Of a stretch of DNA of 64,000 bases, positions 7,877 to 15,718 are shown in pieces. The number at the start of each line of letters is the position of its first letter. Within the stretch, counting starts at the first letter, position 1. The stretch is from Actinopolymorpha sp. NPDC004070 (GTDB lineage Bacteria; Actinomycetota; Actinomycetes; Propionibacteriales; Actinopolymorphaceae). The stretch lies in contig NZ_JBEXMJ010000022.1 in NCBI RefSeq assembly GCF_040610475.1, positions 1 to 64,000 on the forward strand, given 5' to 3'. Made by a program: the position numbers and the translations under genes. Under the pieces are notes generated by a model. That model worked only from the letters and a program-made list of their open reading frames with translations, did not search any database and had not been told where the DNA came from.

Positions 7877-9331
7877 CTACCAGAAGGCGTCCCGGGGCTG
7901 GGTGCGGTCCTCGGTGGCGACCAGGACGTCGATCAGTTTCTCCTGCAGGGCAAGCCGGTCCGCGGCGTGCGCTGGGTCGTCCCACAGGTTGGTGACCTCG
8001 CGGGAATCGGCGACGAGGTCGTAGAGCTCACCGGTTCGTGCGCGCGTGCCGGCCGGTTCACCGTGGTGGACCACGAGCTTCCAGCGGTCGTGCCGCAGCA
8101 TCGTGGTGTGCACCGGCGGGTCGTACGGATGGCCGCTGTTGCGGTACTGCGACAACGCCCAGTCCCGCGTCCACGCGCCGGAGTCGCCCCGGGCCAGGGG
8201 GAGCAGGCTGGTGCCCTGTCCGCGGGCCAGCGGCGGCAGGCCGGCCACATCCAGCAACGTGGGGGCGAGGTCGATCCACTGCACGAGTTCGGCCCGGCGT
8301 TCACCGGCCGACAGCACACCGGGCCAGCGCATCAGCAAGGGAACCCGGACCGAGCAGTCGTACATCATCGGGCCCTTGAGCATGAGCTGGTGGTCACCGA
8401 GCAGCTCGCCGTGGTCACTGGTGAAGACCACGACGGTGTTGTCGGCCAGGCCCTCCTCGTCCAGGGTGTCGAGGATCCGGCCGACCTCGTCGTCGACCAG
8501 GGTGACCATGGCGTAGTAGGCGGCCTTCACCTGCTGGAGTTCGGCCTCGGTGTAGTCCATGAAGCCCCTGGCGTGCCCGGCATAGGACTCCTTCGACGCC
8601 TCGGTGTAGATGGCCGGCTTGCTCGCAAGCTCCTCCGGCGTGGTCACCGGCCGGGACAGTGCCTGCGGGTCGTAGCGGTCGACGTACTCCGGCGGTGCAC
8701 CGAAACCGTGGTGGGGATCGAAGAAGTTCGCCACGAAGCAGAACGGCTTGTCGCGTTCGCGCCCGGTGCGCAGGAACTCCTGTGTCTCCAGGCCGATCCA
8801 CCGGCTGTAGTGCGCCTGGGTCGGCATCGTGTCGAACGTCAGCGGCGACGCCGGGTCGAGCGCGGCGGCGTGCAGGTCGGGATGCGCGGCTCGCAGCCAC
8901 CGGTGGTACGCGTTCTCCGACGAACCGGGGTAGGGGTCGTGCGCCCACCGGAACACCCGGAAGCCGTCGTCGAGCCGCCGCTCTGTGCGCCCGGCGAAAC
9001 ACGCTGACAAGTGCAGCTTGCCGACCAGCCCGCAGTCGTACCCCGCGTCGGCCAGGTCCCTGGTGAACAGTCGCTCGTGGTCGGGCAGGCCGACGCCGTT
9101 GGCCCACAGGCCGTGATTGGCCACGTAACGTCCGGTCATCAGGCTGGCCCGCGACGGACCGCACACGGGGTTCTGCACGTAGCAGTTCTCGAACAGCACG
9201 CCCTGCTCGGCCAGCCGGTCCAGGTGCGGCGTCTCGATCTCGTCGTTGCCGTACGCACCGAGCGCGTCGAAGCGCTGCTGATCGGTGCAGATGAACAGGA
9301 TGTTGGGTGAGGTGAGGTGACCGCTCGGCAT
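7877..9331 (-). CDS. Type I sulfatase (formylglycine-dependent)
   Basis: A 484-residue sulfatase and first gene of the sulfatase-GH2-sulfatase operon. PNILFICTDQQR near the start gives metal ligands, and CGPSRASLMTGR at about 57-68 is the C-x-P-S-R formylglycine signature. TSDHGELLGDHQLMLKGPMMYD matches the second metal-binding region, common in choline-sulfatase and heparan-type sulfatases. It differs clearly from the other sulfatase in the operon (C-x-P-S-R here, C-x-P-A-R there), so the two probably remove different sulfates. No signal peptide is evident. ATG at 9331 is the only sensible start and lacks a strong Shine-Dalgarno sequence; a TAGTAT box 12 bases upstream suggests a leaderless or short-leader mRNA. 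Confidence 0.9.
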   Translation of the reverse strand: MPSGHLTSPNILFICTDQQRFDALGAYGNDEIETPHLDRLAEQGVLFENCYVQNPVCGPSRASLMTGRYVANHGLWANGVGLPDHERLFTRDLADAGYDCGLVGKLHLSACFAGRTERRLDDGFRVFRWAHDPYPGSSENAYHRWLRAAHPDLHAAALDPASPLTFDTMPTQAHYSRWIGLETQEFLRTGRERDKPFCFVANFFDPHHGFGAPPEYVDRYDPQALSRPVTTPEELASKPAIYTEASKESYAGHARGFMDYTEAELQQVKAAYYAMVTLVDDEVGRILDTLDEEGLADNTVVVFTSDHGELLGDHQLMLKGPMMYDCSVRVPLLMRWPGVLSAGERRAELVQWIDLAPTLLDVAGLPPLARGQGTSLLPLARGDSGAWTRDWALSQYRNSGHPYDPPVHTTMLRHDRWKLVVHHGEPAGTRARTGELYDLVADSREVTNLWDDPAHAADRLALQEKLIDVLVATEDRTQPRDAFW

Positions 9332-9508
9332 AGATACACCGTGATACTAGATGTCGGCCTCCTGGCGGGAGTCGGCGTCCGGGAACGGACCGGGGTGCCT
9401 GCCCCCGCCAGCCGAGGACGAGCCGCCGCGATGGCGAGGACCTGAAGGTGGTGGGACGATGGCCAGCCTGACGAGGACGTCCCCCAGGTAGGCGAGGAGG
9501 GTCAGGCC
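9332..9508. promoter_or_regulatory. Divergent promoter region; candidate -10 box TAGTAT on the minus strand at 9344-9349
   Basis: 177 bases separate the sulfatase operon (minus) from the alcohol dehydrogenase (plus). On the minus strand TAGTAT ends 12 bases before the sulfatase ATG, a spacing that would put transcription start only a few bases before the codon. I see no good -35 match and no clear palindrome. Confidence 0.3.
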
Positions 9509-10639
9509 GTGCCCGCTGACCACACGGAGGAGATGCCCGTACGCGCGGCGGTTCTGGACGCGCCCGGTGCGCCGCTGCGGGTGGAGGAGCTGTCGCTGCA
9601 GCCGCCGAAGGCCGGTGAGGTGCTCGTCCGGGTCACCGCCGCGGGCCTGTGCCACACCGACCTGCACTACATGGCGGGTGACCTCGCGTGCACGACTCCG
9701 ATCGTGCCCGGGCACGAGGGCGCCGGCATCGTGGAGCAGGTCGGCGCCGGCGTCACGTCGGTGCGGCCCGGCGACTCCGTCGTACTGATGTGGCGCCCTC
9801 GCTGCGGCCGGTGTGCGTACTGCTCGTCCGGCCGTCCGGCCCTCTGCGACAGCGCACGCGTCCAGATCACCACCAACGGCCTGCTGGACGGTGCGACCCG
9901 GCTTCGCCGCGGCGACCAGGAGGTCAGGCACCTGCTCGGCGTCTCGTGTTTCGCCGAACGCTGCGTGGTGGCCGAACAGTCGGTGATCAAGATTCCGGAC
10001 GACATCCCGCCGCGGATCGCCTCGCTCGTCGGGTGCGCCGTGATCACCGGCGTCGGGTCGGTGCTCAACGTCGTCACCGACGCCGCGCGCAGTGGCATCC
10101 TCGTCGTCGGCGCGGGCGGGGTCGGGCTGTCCTGCGTGCTCGGCGGCAAGCTGGCCGGTGCGTACCCGCTGATCGTCGCCGACGTGGTGCCGAAGCGACT
10201 GGAGCAGGCGACCAGGCTCGGCGCCACCCACACGATCGACTCCGGCCGGACCGACCTCGAGCAGGCCGTCCGGGAGATCTGTCCCGACGGCGTGGACTGG
10301 GCGCTGGAGGCGGTGGGCAGGGCGCCGACCCTCGAACAGGCGATGGCCTGCCTGCGCAAGGGCGGCACGCTCGTCGCGATCGGGCTCGGCCCGGTCGGCG
10401 CGACGTTCGAGGTGCCGATCAACCAGCTGGTGCAGCAGGAGAAGCGGCTGGTCGGCAGCCTGTACGGCAGTGCCAACACCGTGACTGACGTCCCGAAGCT
10501 GCTGGAGCTCTACCAGTCGGGCCGGCTTCCGCTGGACGAACTCCTCGGCCCGGCGTACCCGCTGAGCCAGGTGAACGAGGCGTGTCAGGCCCTGGTTGAC
10601 GGGGCCGTCGGCCGGATCGTCGTCGAACCCGACCGCTAG
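9509..10639 (+). CDS. Zinc-dependent alcohol dehydrogenase (MDR family)
   Basis: A 376-residue medium-chain dehydrogenase/reductase. GLCHTDLHYMAG supplies the catalytic-zinc Cys, GHEGAG the His-Glu pair, and CGRCAYCSSGRPALC the four structural-zinc cysteines. VVGAGGVGLS is the nucleotide-binding loop. The arrangement is that of class III/NAD(P)-dependent alcohol dehydrogenases acting on primary alcohols or aldehydes. GTG at 9509 has GAGGAGG upstream. ATG at 9533 (giving MPVRAAVL) has GGAGG only three bases away and matches the usual family N terminus, so the start is uncertain by eight codons. Head-to-head with the sulfatase operon; the substrate is not evident. Confidence 0.87.
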   Translation: MPADHTEEMPVRAAVLDAPGAPLRVEELSLQPPKAGEVLVRVTAAGLCHTDLHYMAGDLACTTPIVPGHEGAGIVEQVGAGVTSVRPGDSVVLMWRPRCGRCAYCSSGRPALCDSARVQITTNGLLDGATRLRRGDQEVRHLLGVSCFAERCVVAEQSVIKIPDDIPPRIASLVGCAVITGVGSVLNVVTDAARSGILVVGAGGVGLSCVLGGKLAGAYPLIVADVVPKRLEQATRLGATHTIDSGRTDLEQAVREICPDGVDWALEAVGRAPTLEQAMACLRKGGTLVAIGLGPVGATFEVPINQLVQQEKRLVGSLYGSANTVTDVPKLLELYQSGRLPLDELLGPAYPLSQVNEACQALVDGAVGRIVVEPDR

Positions 10640-10650
10640 GCCGCTTCCTG

Positions 10651-10668
10651 GCCCACCCGATAATGGGC
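10651..10668 (+). terminator. Weak hairpin after the alcohol dehydrogenase
   Basis: GCCCA (10651-10655) and TGGGC (10664-10668) can form a 5-bp stem with an 8-base loop just past the stop at 10639. No T-run follows, so this is only a candidate. Confidence 0.2.
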
Positions 10669-10767
10669 GGTAGTGCCGAGCGTTGTTCGACCGTGCTCGG
10701 CTCGATCTCCGTGCAGCGCCGCACGGCGAGATGTCGTACGGCGATCCGGAAATCGAGGGAGCTTCGA

Positions 10768-11709
10768 GTGTCTGGCGTGCTGGCCGGGTTCGCCACCATC
10801 GGCATGATCATCGGGGTGGGCTTCATCCTCGCCCACCTGGAAGTGCTGGACGCGACCGCACAGCGGGTCCTGACCCGGACGGCGTTCTTCGTCGCCAGCC
10901 CGGCACTGATGGTGACCGTTCTCGGACGCAGCAACGTGCACCAGCTGCTGTCGGCCAACCTGATCGCCTCGCTCGGCAGCGTGTTCGTGGTCGCCACGAT
11001 CTACGTGCTGCTGGCCCGGCTGGTGTGGAAGCGAAGCCCCGGCGACACCGTGATCGGAACCTTCTCTGCTGCCTACGTGAACGCCGGCAACCTGGGCTTG
11101 CCGATCGCCGCGTACGCACTGGGAGACGCGGCGCTGATCGCACCGATGCTGCTCGCCCAGTTGCTCGTACTCCAACCGAGCGGGCTCACCGTGCTCGACG
11201 CCGTCACGCACGTCCCGCAGCCCGGCATGTCCCGCGGCCGCCGGCTGTTGCTGCGGGTGACCAGGCCGTTGCGCAACCCGCTGGCGATCGGTTCGCTGGT
11301 CGGCCTGACGCTGGCGATCTCCGGGATGAAGCTGCCGGTGGTCCTCAGTGGTCCGCTCGGCCTGCTGGGCGGAATGGCCGTGCCGTCGATGCTGCTGGCG
11401 TACGGCATCTCACTGCGGCTCGGCCCCCGGCCCGGCGCCGGCGAACCACCGGTCCAGGTCGCCACCATCCTGGCGCTGAAGCTCCTCGTCCAGCCCTTGG
11501 TCGCCTACCTGATCGGGGCGTACGTCGTCGGGATCAGCGGGCACGCGCTCCTTGCCGTGACGGTGATCGCCGCCCTGCCGACGGCGCAGAACGTCTTCAC
11601 GTTCGCGATGCGCTACGGACGTGGGATCGTTCTCACCCGGGACGTGATCTTCTTCTCCACCGTGCTGTCGCTGCCGGTGATCATCGTGATCACCTGGCTC
11701 CTGGCCTGA
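10768..11709 (+). CDS. AEC (auxin efflux carrier) family transporter
   Basis: A 313-residue membrane protein of about ten hydrophobic segments, with the duplicated AEC/PIN architecture. Family-like features are VNAGNLGLPIAAYALGD in the first half and ALPTAQNVFTFAMRYG in the second, the crossover regions that line the substrate site. These permeases export or take up small carboxylates. The start chosen is GTG at 10768, preceded by GAGGGAG at about seven bases. The frame is open back to 10663, but the extra 35 residues are basic, non-hydrophobic and unlike the family. The gene follows the dehydrogenase by 128 bases on the same strand and ends against a convergent kinase gene. Its substrate is unknown. 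Confidence 0.85.
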   Translation: MSGVLAGFATIGMIIGVGFILAHLEVLDATAQRVLTRTAFFVASPALMVTVLGRSNVHQLLSANLIASLGSVFVVATIYVLLARLVWKRSPGDTVIGTFSAAYVNAGNLGLPIAAYALGDAALIAPMLLAQLLVLQPSGLTVLDAVTHVPQPGMSRGRRLLLRVTRPLRNPLAIGSLVGLTLAISGMKLPVVLSGPLGLLGGMAVPSMLLAYGISLRLGPRPGAGEPPVQVATILALKLLVQPLVAYLIGAYVVGISGHALLAVTVIAALPTAQNVFTFAMRYGRGIVLTRDVIFFSTVLSLPVIIVITWLLA

Positions 11710-11721
11710 CGGACCGGGGTC

Positions 11722-11740
11722 ACTCGGACCGGCCGAGTTT
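11722..11740. terminator. Bidirectional terminator-like hairpin
   Basis: ACTCGG (11722-11727), a 5-base loop, then CCGAGT (11733-11738) followed by TT. It lies between the convergent AEC transporter and APH-like kinase genes, the expected place for a shared terminator. The stem is GC-rich and the T-tract short, as is common in actinomycetes. Confidence 0.45.
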
Positions 11741-11765
11741 GGCCGTCTCGAAGGTGATGCAGACG

Positions 11766-12944
11766 TCACTCTCGGGCGGTGTAGGGCCCGAGCGTGGTCA
11801 GGTCGATGTCGGTGTCCGGCCAGCGCCGGCGAAGTGTCGCGGCAGCCGCGCGCGCCCAACCGGTCAGGTGCGGCAGGACCCGGTGCCGCTCGGCGGTGTC
11901 GGCGGCGGCTTCCAGAGTGGTGACCCGGTGAAGCCGGCTGTGGTTGCCGAACGGGCGATCGTCGATCTTCGGCAGGTTCGCCAGCCGGCAGGCCACGAAG
12001 ACGAAGCCCGCGCCCGCGAGCGTCCGGCCGAACCACCGGTCGTCGGCGACCTCGGGGACTGCCGGCGCCAACGCCTCTCGATACGCCTTCTCCACCCCGT
12101 TGGTCATCGGGTCGCCGACCGTGAGCCACATCGACCCGGGGACGTAGAGGTCGTTCACCAGGTCGGTGACGGCATGCCGGAAACCCGCGGCCTCGAAGTC
12201 GATGAGCCGGCCGTCTGCCTCGCCGCCCGCCCGGCTGTCGACGAGGTAGTTGTTCACCCCCGCATCGCCGTTGGAGAAGGCGAGGAAGGGACCAGGATCG
12301 GCGATGTCGGCGGTGATGCCGGCCAGCTCGCGGGTCGCAGCGGCAGGCATCGCGACGCCGGCATCACTCATGTGCCCAACACCCGTACGCCACTTGCCGA
12401 GGAACCGCTCGATGTCGGTCTGGCGGTCCACCGGGCCCAGCCTGAGCCGGCGGTCGTAGTAGGCGTCGGCCCGGCCGAGCGTCCCGGCGTGCAGATGTGC
12501 AAGGGAGCGCGCGAACGCCGTCAACAGTGGCGCTGCCGGGCGCGGCCCGTCACGCAGCAGGATCGACCGAAGCGGCTCACGCGGAGCCGCGTCCTCGAAC
12601 ACGAGGAACCCGTTGCGGGGATCGGCACCGGCCGTGTCCGCCGCCACCAGGGCCGGCGCCAGGTCCGGGTCCACGTCGGCGAGGAACTCCAGCGCCGCCT
12701 GTTCGGTGAGCAGTTGTACGGGATCCGTGCGTACGCCACCTGCTGTGTCGCGCAGCCACTTCACCACCACAGTCGGTGGAACGTCCGCGACCGGCGAGGA
12801 GAGGTGACAGCGCAGAACGAACCACGGCTCCACCCGATCGACCGCACGAACGGTCACAGGCGTCGCGTACGTCGCCGAGAGGATCTTCTCGATCCGCTCA
12901 GGTGAGGGCGGGGAGGAGATGGGCGGCAGGCGGGTGTCGGCCAC
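11766..12944 (-). CDS. Aminoglycoside-phosphotransferase (APH) fold kinase
   Basis: A 392-residue protein of the APH/choline kinase superfamily. VVVKW carries the ATP-binding Lys, FSNGDAGVNNYLV is the catalytic loop with Asp and Asn (the usual leading His is Asn), and LIDFEAAGF is the metal-binding DFE motif. These enzymes phosphorylate hydroxyls of small molecules such as antibiotics, choline or sugars; the substrate here is unknown. It is a single gene facing the AEC transporter. Its promoter region (12945-13163) is shared with the divergent MASE1 gene. It is one of three APH-fold genes in the window, the others at 26704 and 33704. Confidence 0.8.
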   Translation of the reverse strand: MADTRLPPISSPPSPERIEKILSATYATPVTVRAVDRVEPWFVLRCHLSSPVADVPPTVVVKWLRDTAGGVRTDPVQLLTEQAALEFLADVDPDLAPALVAADTAGADPRNGFLVFEDAAPREPLRSILLRDGPRPAAPLLTAFARSLAHLHAGTLGRADAYYDRRLRLGPVDRQTDIERFLGKWRTGVGHMSDAGVAMPAAATRELAGITADIADPGPFLAFSNGDAGVNNYLVDSRAGGEADGRLIDFEAAGFRHAVTDLVNDLYVPGSMWLTVGDPMTNGVEKAYREALAPAVPEVADDRWFGRTLAGAGFVFVACRLANLPKIDDRPFGNHSRLHRVTTLEAAADTAERHRVLPHLTGWARAAAATLRRRWPDTDIDLTTLGPYTARE

Positions 12945-13163
12945 GACAGGTGATCATGCCAGAGGTGCGACCGGTCGCCGGCCTCCCGTAGACAAGACCG
13001 GGTAGGCCCCTGCCTGTCGGATCCGGACAACTCGGTGGGAAACCCCCGGTTGACACAGCGGACATTGTCGCTCTGTCTTGTCCCTGGATTACCAAGGCGG
13101 TTGTCGTCACCCGACCCGTACGCGAGGGTTGTGAGCCGAGTAGTCGAGCTAGCGTCAAGTCAT

Positions 13164-14162
13164 ATGGAGGGTTTCCGAAGGCTCCGACGCTTCCTTGTGG
13201 CCGCTTCACTGAACCTCGGCTTGGCGGCCGCCTCGTTCGTGACGGCCCGACTCGGACTCCTCGTGGGGGTGGAGCCAGGCGAGGCCAGTCCGATCTGGCC
13301 CCCCACCGGGCTCGGGTTGGCCGCTCTTCTACTCCTGGGCTTTTGGATGTGGCCCGGGATCATGCTGGGATCGATGGCTGCCAATGTCTTCACCAGTCCT
13401 CCCATTGCGAACGTTCCCACCGCGATCGGAACCACCCTCGCCTGCCTGTGCGCGTACTGGGCCCTGCGCAAGATCCACTTTCGAACGGACCTTGACCGGC
13501 TGAAGGACGCACTCGCGCTTGTGTTCCTCGCGGCGTTCGGAGCGATGCTCATCAGTTCCACCATCGGAACCACACTGCTCCTCTTCCAGGGAGACGTACA
13601 GGCAAGGGACTTCCTCCCGGCGTGGCTTACCTGGTGGACCGGCGACGCGATGGGCGTCCTGCTGGTCACGCCACTGCTACTGACCCTCGTAAAGCTCCCA
13701 TGGAGACGGCGCGTCGACTGGCTGAAGCTGACCGAGATCTCCGCCTTGCTCGCGGCCACCTTCGCACTCGTCCTCATCACCGAAGCGGTGTTCGGGATCC
13801 TGTTCCTCACCTTCCCGTTGATCGTCTGGGTGGGATGGCGGTTCCAGCTTCCCGGGGCCGCACCCGTCGGGCTACTCGCTTCGAGTGTGGCCATCAACAC
13901 TGCCGTGCGCGGGACCGGTGCGTTCGCCGGGCACACCATGGCCGAGAGAATGGTGATCCTTCAGCTGTTCAATGGTTCGATCGCGCTGGTCGCACTGCTC
14001 CTCTCCGTAGCCATCGTCGAGCGCCAGCGATCGCGCGCAGAACTCGAGCGGACCTGCAGCCGGCTCGGAGACGTCATCAACCACCTTGATCAAGCCATGC
14101 GGCCGACCAGGGAGTCCTCCCTTCGGCGGTGGGCAGAGCACGCACAAGACGATCGACCATGA
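13164..14162 (+). CDS. MASE1-domain integral membrane sensor without output domain
   Basis: A 332-residue protein that is nearly all membrane, with roughly eight to ten hydrophobic segments. SPIWPPTGLGLAALLLLGFWMWPGIMLGS and AWLTWWTGDAMGVLLVTPLLL are the hallmark MASE1 motifs. MASE1 normally sits in front of a histidine kinase, GGDEF or phosphatase domain; here the protein stops about 45 residues after the last membrane segment, leaving only a short charged tail. ATG at 13164 is used because the hydrophobic domain begins right after it. GTG at 13131, with GAGGG close by, is an alternative. The next gene downstream, on the same strand, encodes GAF domains plus a histidine-kinase-like helix, so the two may once have formed a split sensor. 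Confidence 0.85.
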   Translation: MEGFRRLRRFLVAASLNLGLAAASFVTARLGLLVGVEPGEASPIWPPTGLGLAALLLLGFWMWPGIMLGSMAANVFTSPPIANVPTAIGTTLACLCAYWALRKIHFRTDLDRLKDALALVFLAAFGAMLISSTIGTTLLLFQGDVQARDFLPAWLTWWTGDAMGVLLVTPLLLTLVKLPWRRRVDWLKLTEISALLAATFALVLITEAVFGILFLTFPLIVWVGWRFQLPGAAPVGLLASSVAINTAVRGTGAFAGHTMAERMVILQLFNGSIALVALLLSVAIVERQRSRAELERTCSRLGDVINHLDQAMRPTRESSLRRWAEHAQDDRP

Positions 14163-14268
14163 CTTGCCCCACAACTCGCTCCCGGCGCGCGACTAGGCTG
14201 GAATCTCGCTGAAGCCGTGGTCGTGGGTGTGTCATGTGATGGTTACGGCCGGTCTAGGGGGATTGGCG

Positions 14269-14574
14269 GTGTCTCGTCGCGTAGGTGGGTCCGACGACAA
14301 CGGCTGCCAGGCGTCACACGAGCGGAGACGACGCTGGCTTGCCGGCGCGCACGAACTGGCGCAGATCCTGCTTGCCGAAGTCGACCTACATCAGGCCATG
14401 GGCGTGGTCAGCGAGCGTCTGGCAGCGATCTCCGGTGCAGAAGCGGCGATTGTCGCCCTGGTCGACCACGGCGACCCGAAGACCCTTGTCTGCGAAGCGG
14501 TCGGCGGGATCGACATGGCTCACTGGGTGGGTGTACGCAGTCCCCGGCGCGGACTCCTAGTGCTCTGCGTTTGA
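14269..14574 (+). pseudogene. 5' part of a GAF-GAF sensor gene interrupted by an IS630-family element
   Basis: GTG at 14269 follows AGGGGGAT at five to six bases. The frame encodes the first half of a GAF domain (AHELAQILLAEVDLHQAMGVVSERL and so on), then runs into the insertion element at 14560 and stops within it at 14572-14574. Removing the element and one copy of the duplicated TA rejoins this piece in frame with the 3' part at 15721, reading RRGLLAVAIDTQ across the junction. That aligns with the matching region of the second GAF domain. Upstream in-frame starts at 14227 and 14239 are possible but have no better ribosome-binding site. Confidence 0.85.
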
Positions 14575-15666
14575 GGTCTTCTTACGGTTCGCCTTGGTCA
14601 GGATCTGCTGCGCGGTCTTGGTCCAGGTGAAGGGGTGAGCGCGTTCGTTCCAGCCGTCGACGTAGGCGCGGAGCTTGGTGTTGAGGTCGTGCACGCTGCG
14701 GTAGGTGCCGCGGTGGATGGCCTGGCGTTCGGCCATGGAGAACCAGCACTCGACCAGGTTCATCCAGGACGCGTGGGTGGGGGTGAAGTGGACGTGGATC
14801 CGGGGGTTGACGGCCAGCCAGTCGCGGACCTTGGGGTGTTTGTGTGCCGCGTAGTTGTCCATGATCAGGTGCAGGCCGGCGCCCTCACCGGTGCCGTCGC
14901 CGTCGCGGTCGCTGGTGTCGGGGTAGGCGCGTGCGATCTGTTTGAGGAAGGCGAGGAACTCGCTGTGGCGGTGCCGCGGCTTGCAGGCCGCGGTGACCTT
15001 GCCGGTGGCGACTTCCAGCGCGGCGAACAGAGTCGAGGTGCCGTGGCGGATGTAGTCGTGGGAACGGGCTTCGATCAGATGCGGCCGCATCGGCAACACC
15101 GGCGCGGCGCGGTCCAGAGCCTGGATCTGGGACTTCTCATCCACCGACAACACGATCGCGCCGTCGGGCGGATCCAGATACAGCCCCACCACGTCGACGA
15201 CCTTGGCTTCCAGGTGCGGGTCGGTGGAGAACCGGAACGACCGTGCCCGCCACGGCTGCACCCCGTACTCACGCCAGATCGTGGCAACAGCGTGGTCAGA
15301 GATGCCCAGGTGGCGGGCCAGCAACCGGCTCGACCAGTGACTCACCCCGTACTTCTTCGGCGGCGGCGTCAACGTCACCGCGATCACCTTCGCCCGGTCG
15401 ATGTGGCGGGGCCGGCCGGACCGTTCGGCATCCAGGAGTCCGTCCAGACCCTTGCTCTGGTAGCGGTTTCGCCAGGCGATCACGGTCGGACGGGACACTC
15501 CGACCTGCTCCGCGATCGCCGTGTTCGTCGCCCCCTCCGCCGCCAGCAACACGATCCGAGCCCGCTGCGCGATGCCGGCCCGAACCGAAGAGGACCGGCT
15601 CAGTCGCCTCAGATCCTCGCGGTCGCCTTCACCCAGCATCAGCGCGGGAGCAGCACGATTCGCCAT
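14557..15666 (-). CDS. IS630-family transposase
   Basis: A 369-residue DDE transposase. The N-terminal 120 residues hold a helix-turn-helix (NTAIAEQVGVSRPTVIAWRNRY) and a winged region. The catalytic triad is in VLSVDEKSQIQALDR (Asp), LIMDNYAAH (Asp) and WMNLVECWFS (Glu). It cuts and pastes the element into TA targets. The ATG is at 15666. The element contributes no complete stop codon: the TAG uses the duplicated target TA plus the flanking host base at 14557, so termination depends on the insertion site. The frame is intact and probably active. Confidence 0.93.
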   Translation of the reverse strand: MANRAAPALMLGEGDREDLRRLSRSSSVRAGIAQRARIVLLAAEGATNTAIAEQVGVSRPTVIAWRNRYQSKGLDGLLDAERSGRPRHIDRAKVIAVTLTPPPKKYGVSHWSSRLLARHLGISDHAVATIWREYGVQPWRARSFRFSTDPHLEAKVVDVVGLYLDPPDGAIVLSVDEKSQIQALDRAAPVLPMRPHLIEARSHDYIRHGTSTLFAALEVATGKVTAACKPRHRHSEFLAFLKQIARAYPDTSDRDGDGTGEGAGLHLIMDNYAAHKHPKVRDWLAVNPRIHVHFTPTHASWMNLVECWFSMAERQAIHRGTYRSVHDLNTKLRAYVDGWNERAHPFTWTKTAQQILTKANRKKTSNAEH

Positions 15667-15718
15667 GACGCCATCGTCACAGCTGTCATACCGTCAAACA
15701 ACTAACCACGCGGGGCAC
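14560..15718. mobile_element. IS630-family insertion sequence inserted at CTAG with TA duplication
   Basis: About 1,159 bp. The left end reads GTGCTCTGCGTTTG from 14560; the right end, reverse-complemented from 15718, reads GTGCCCCGCGTGGT, giving imperfect terminal inverted repeats. TA at 14558-14559 and 15719-15720 is the target duplication, and both copies lie in a CTAG context on the host side. The element carries one transposase gene on the minus strand. It splits a GAF-domain sensor gene so cleanly that the original sequence can be reconstructed, suggesting a recent insertion. Confidence 0.92.

Noticed and set aside
9347..10231. 294-codon minus-strand frame opposite the alcohol dehydrogenase
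   Set aside because: Antisense shadow. The plus strand encodes a complete zinc dehydrogenase with all cysteine ligands.
12898..13209. 103-codon minus-strand frame in the gap between the APH-like and MASE1 genes
   Set aside because: It overlaps the starts of both neighbours, has no Shine-Dalgarno sequence and no recognisable motif.
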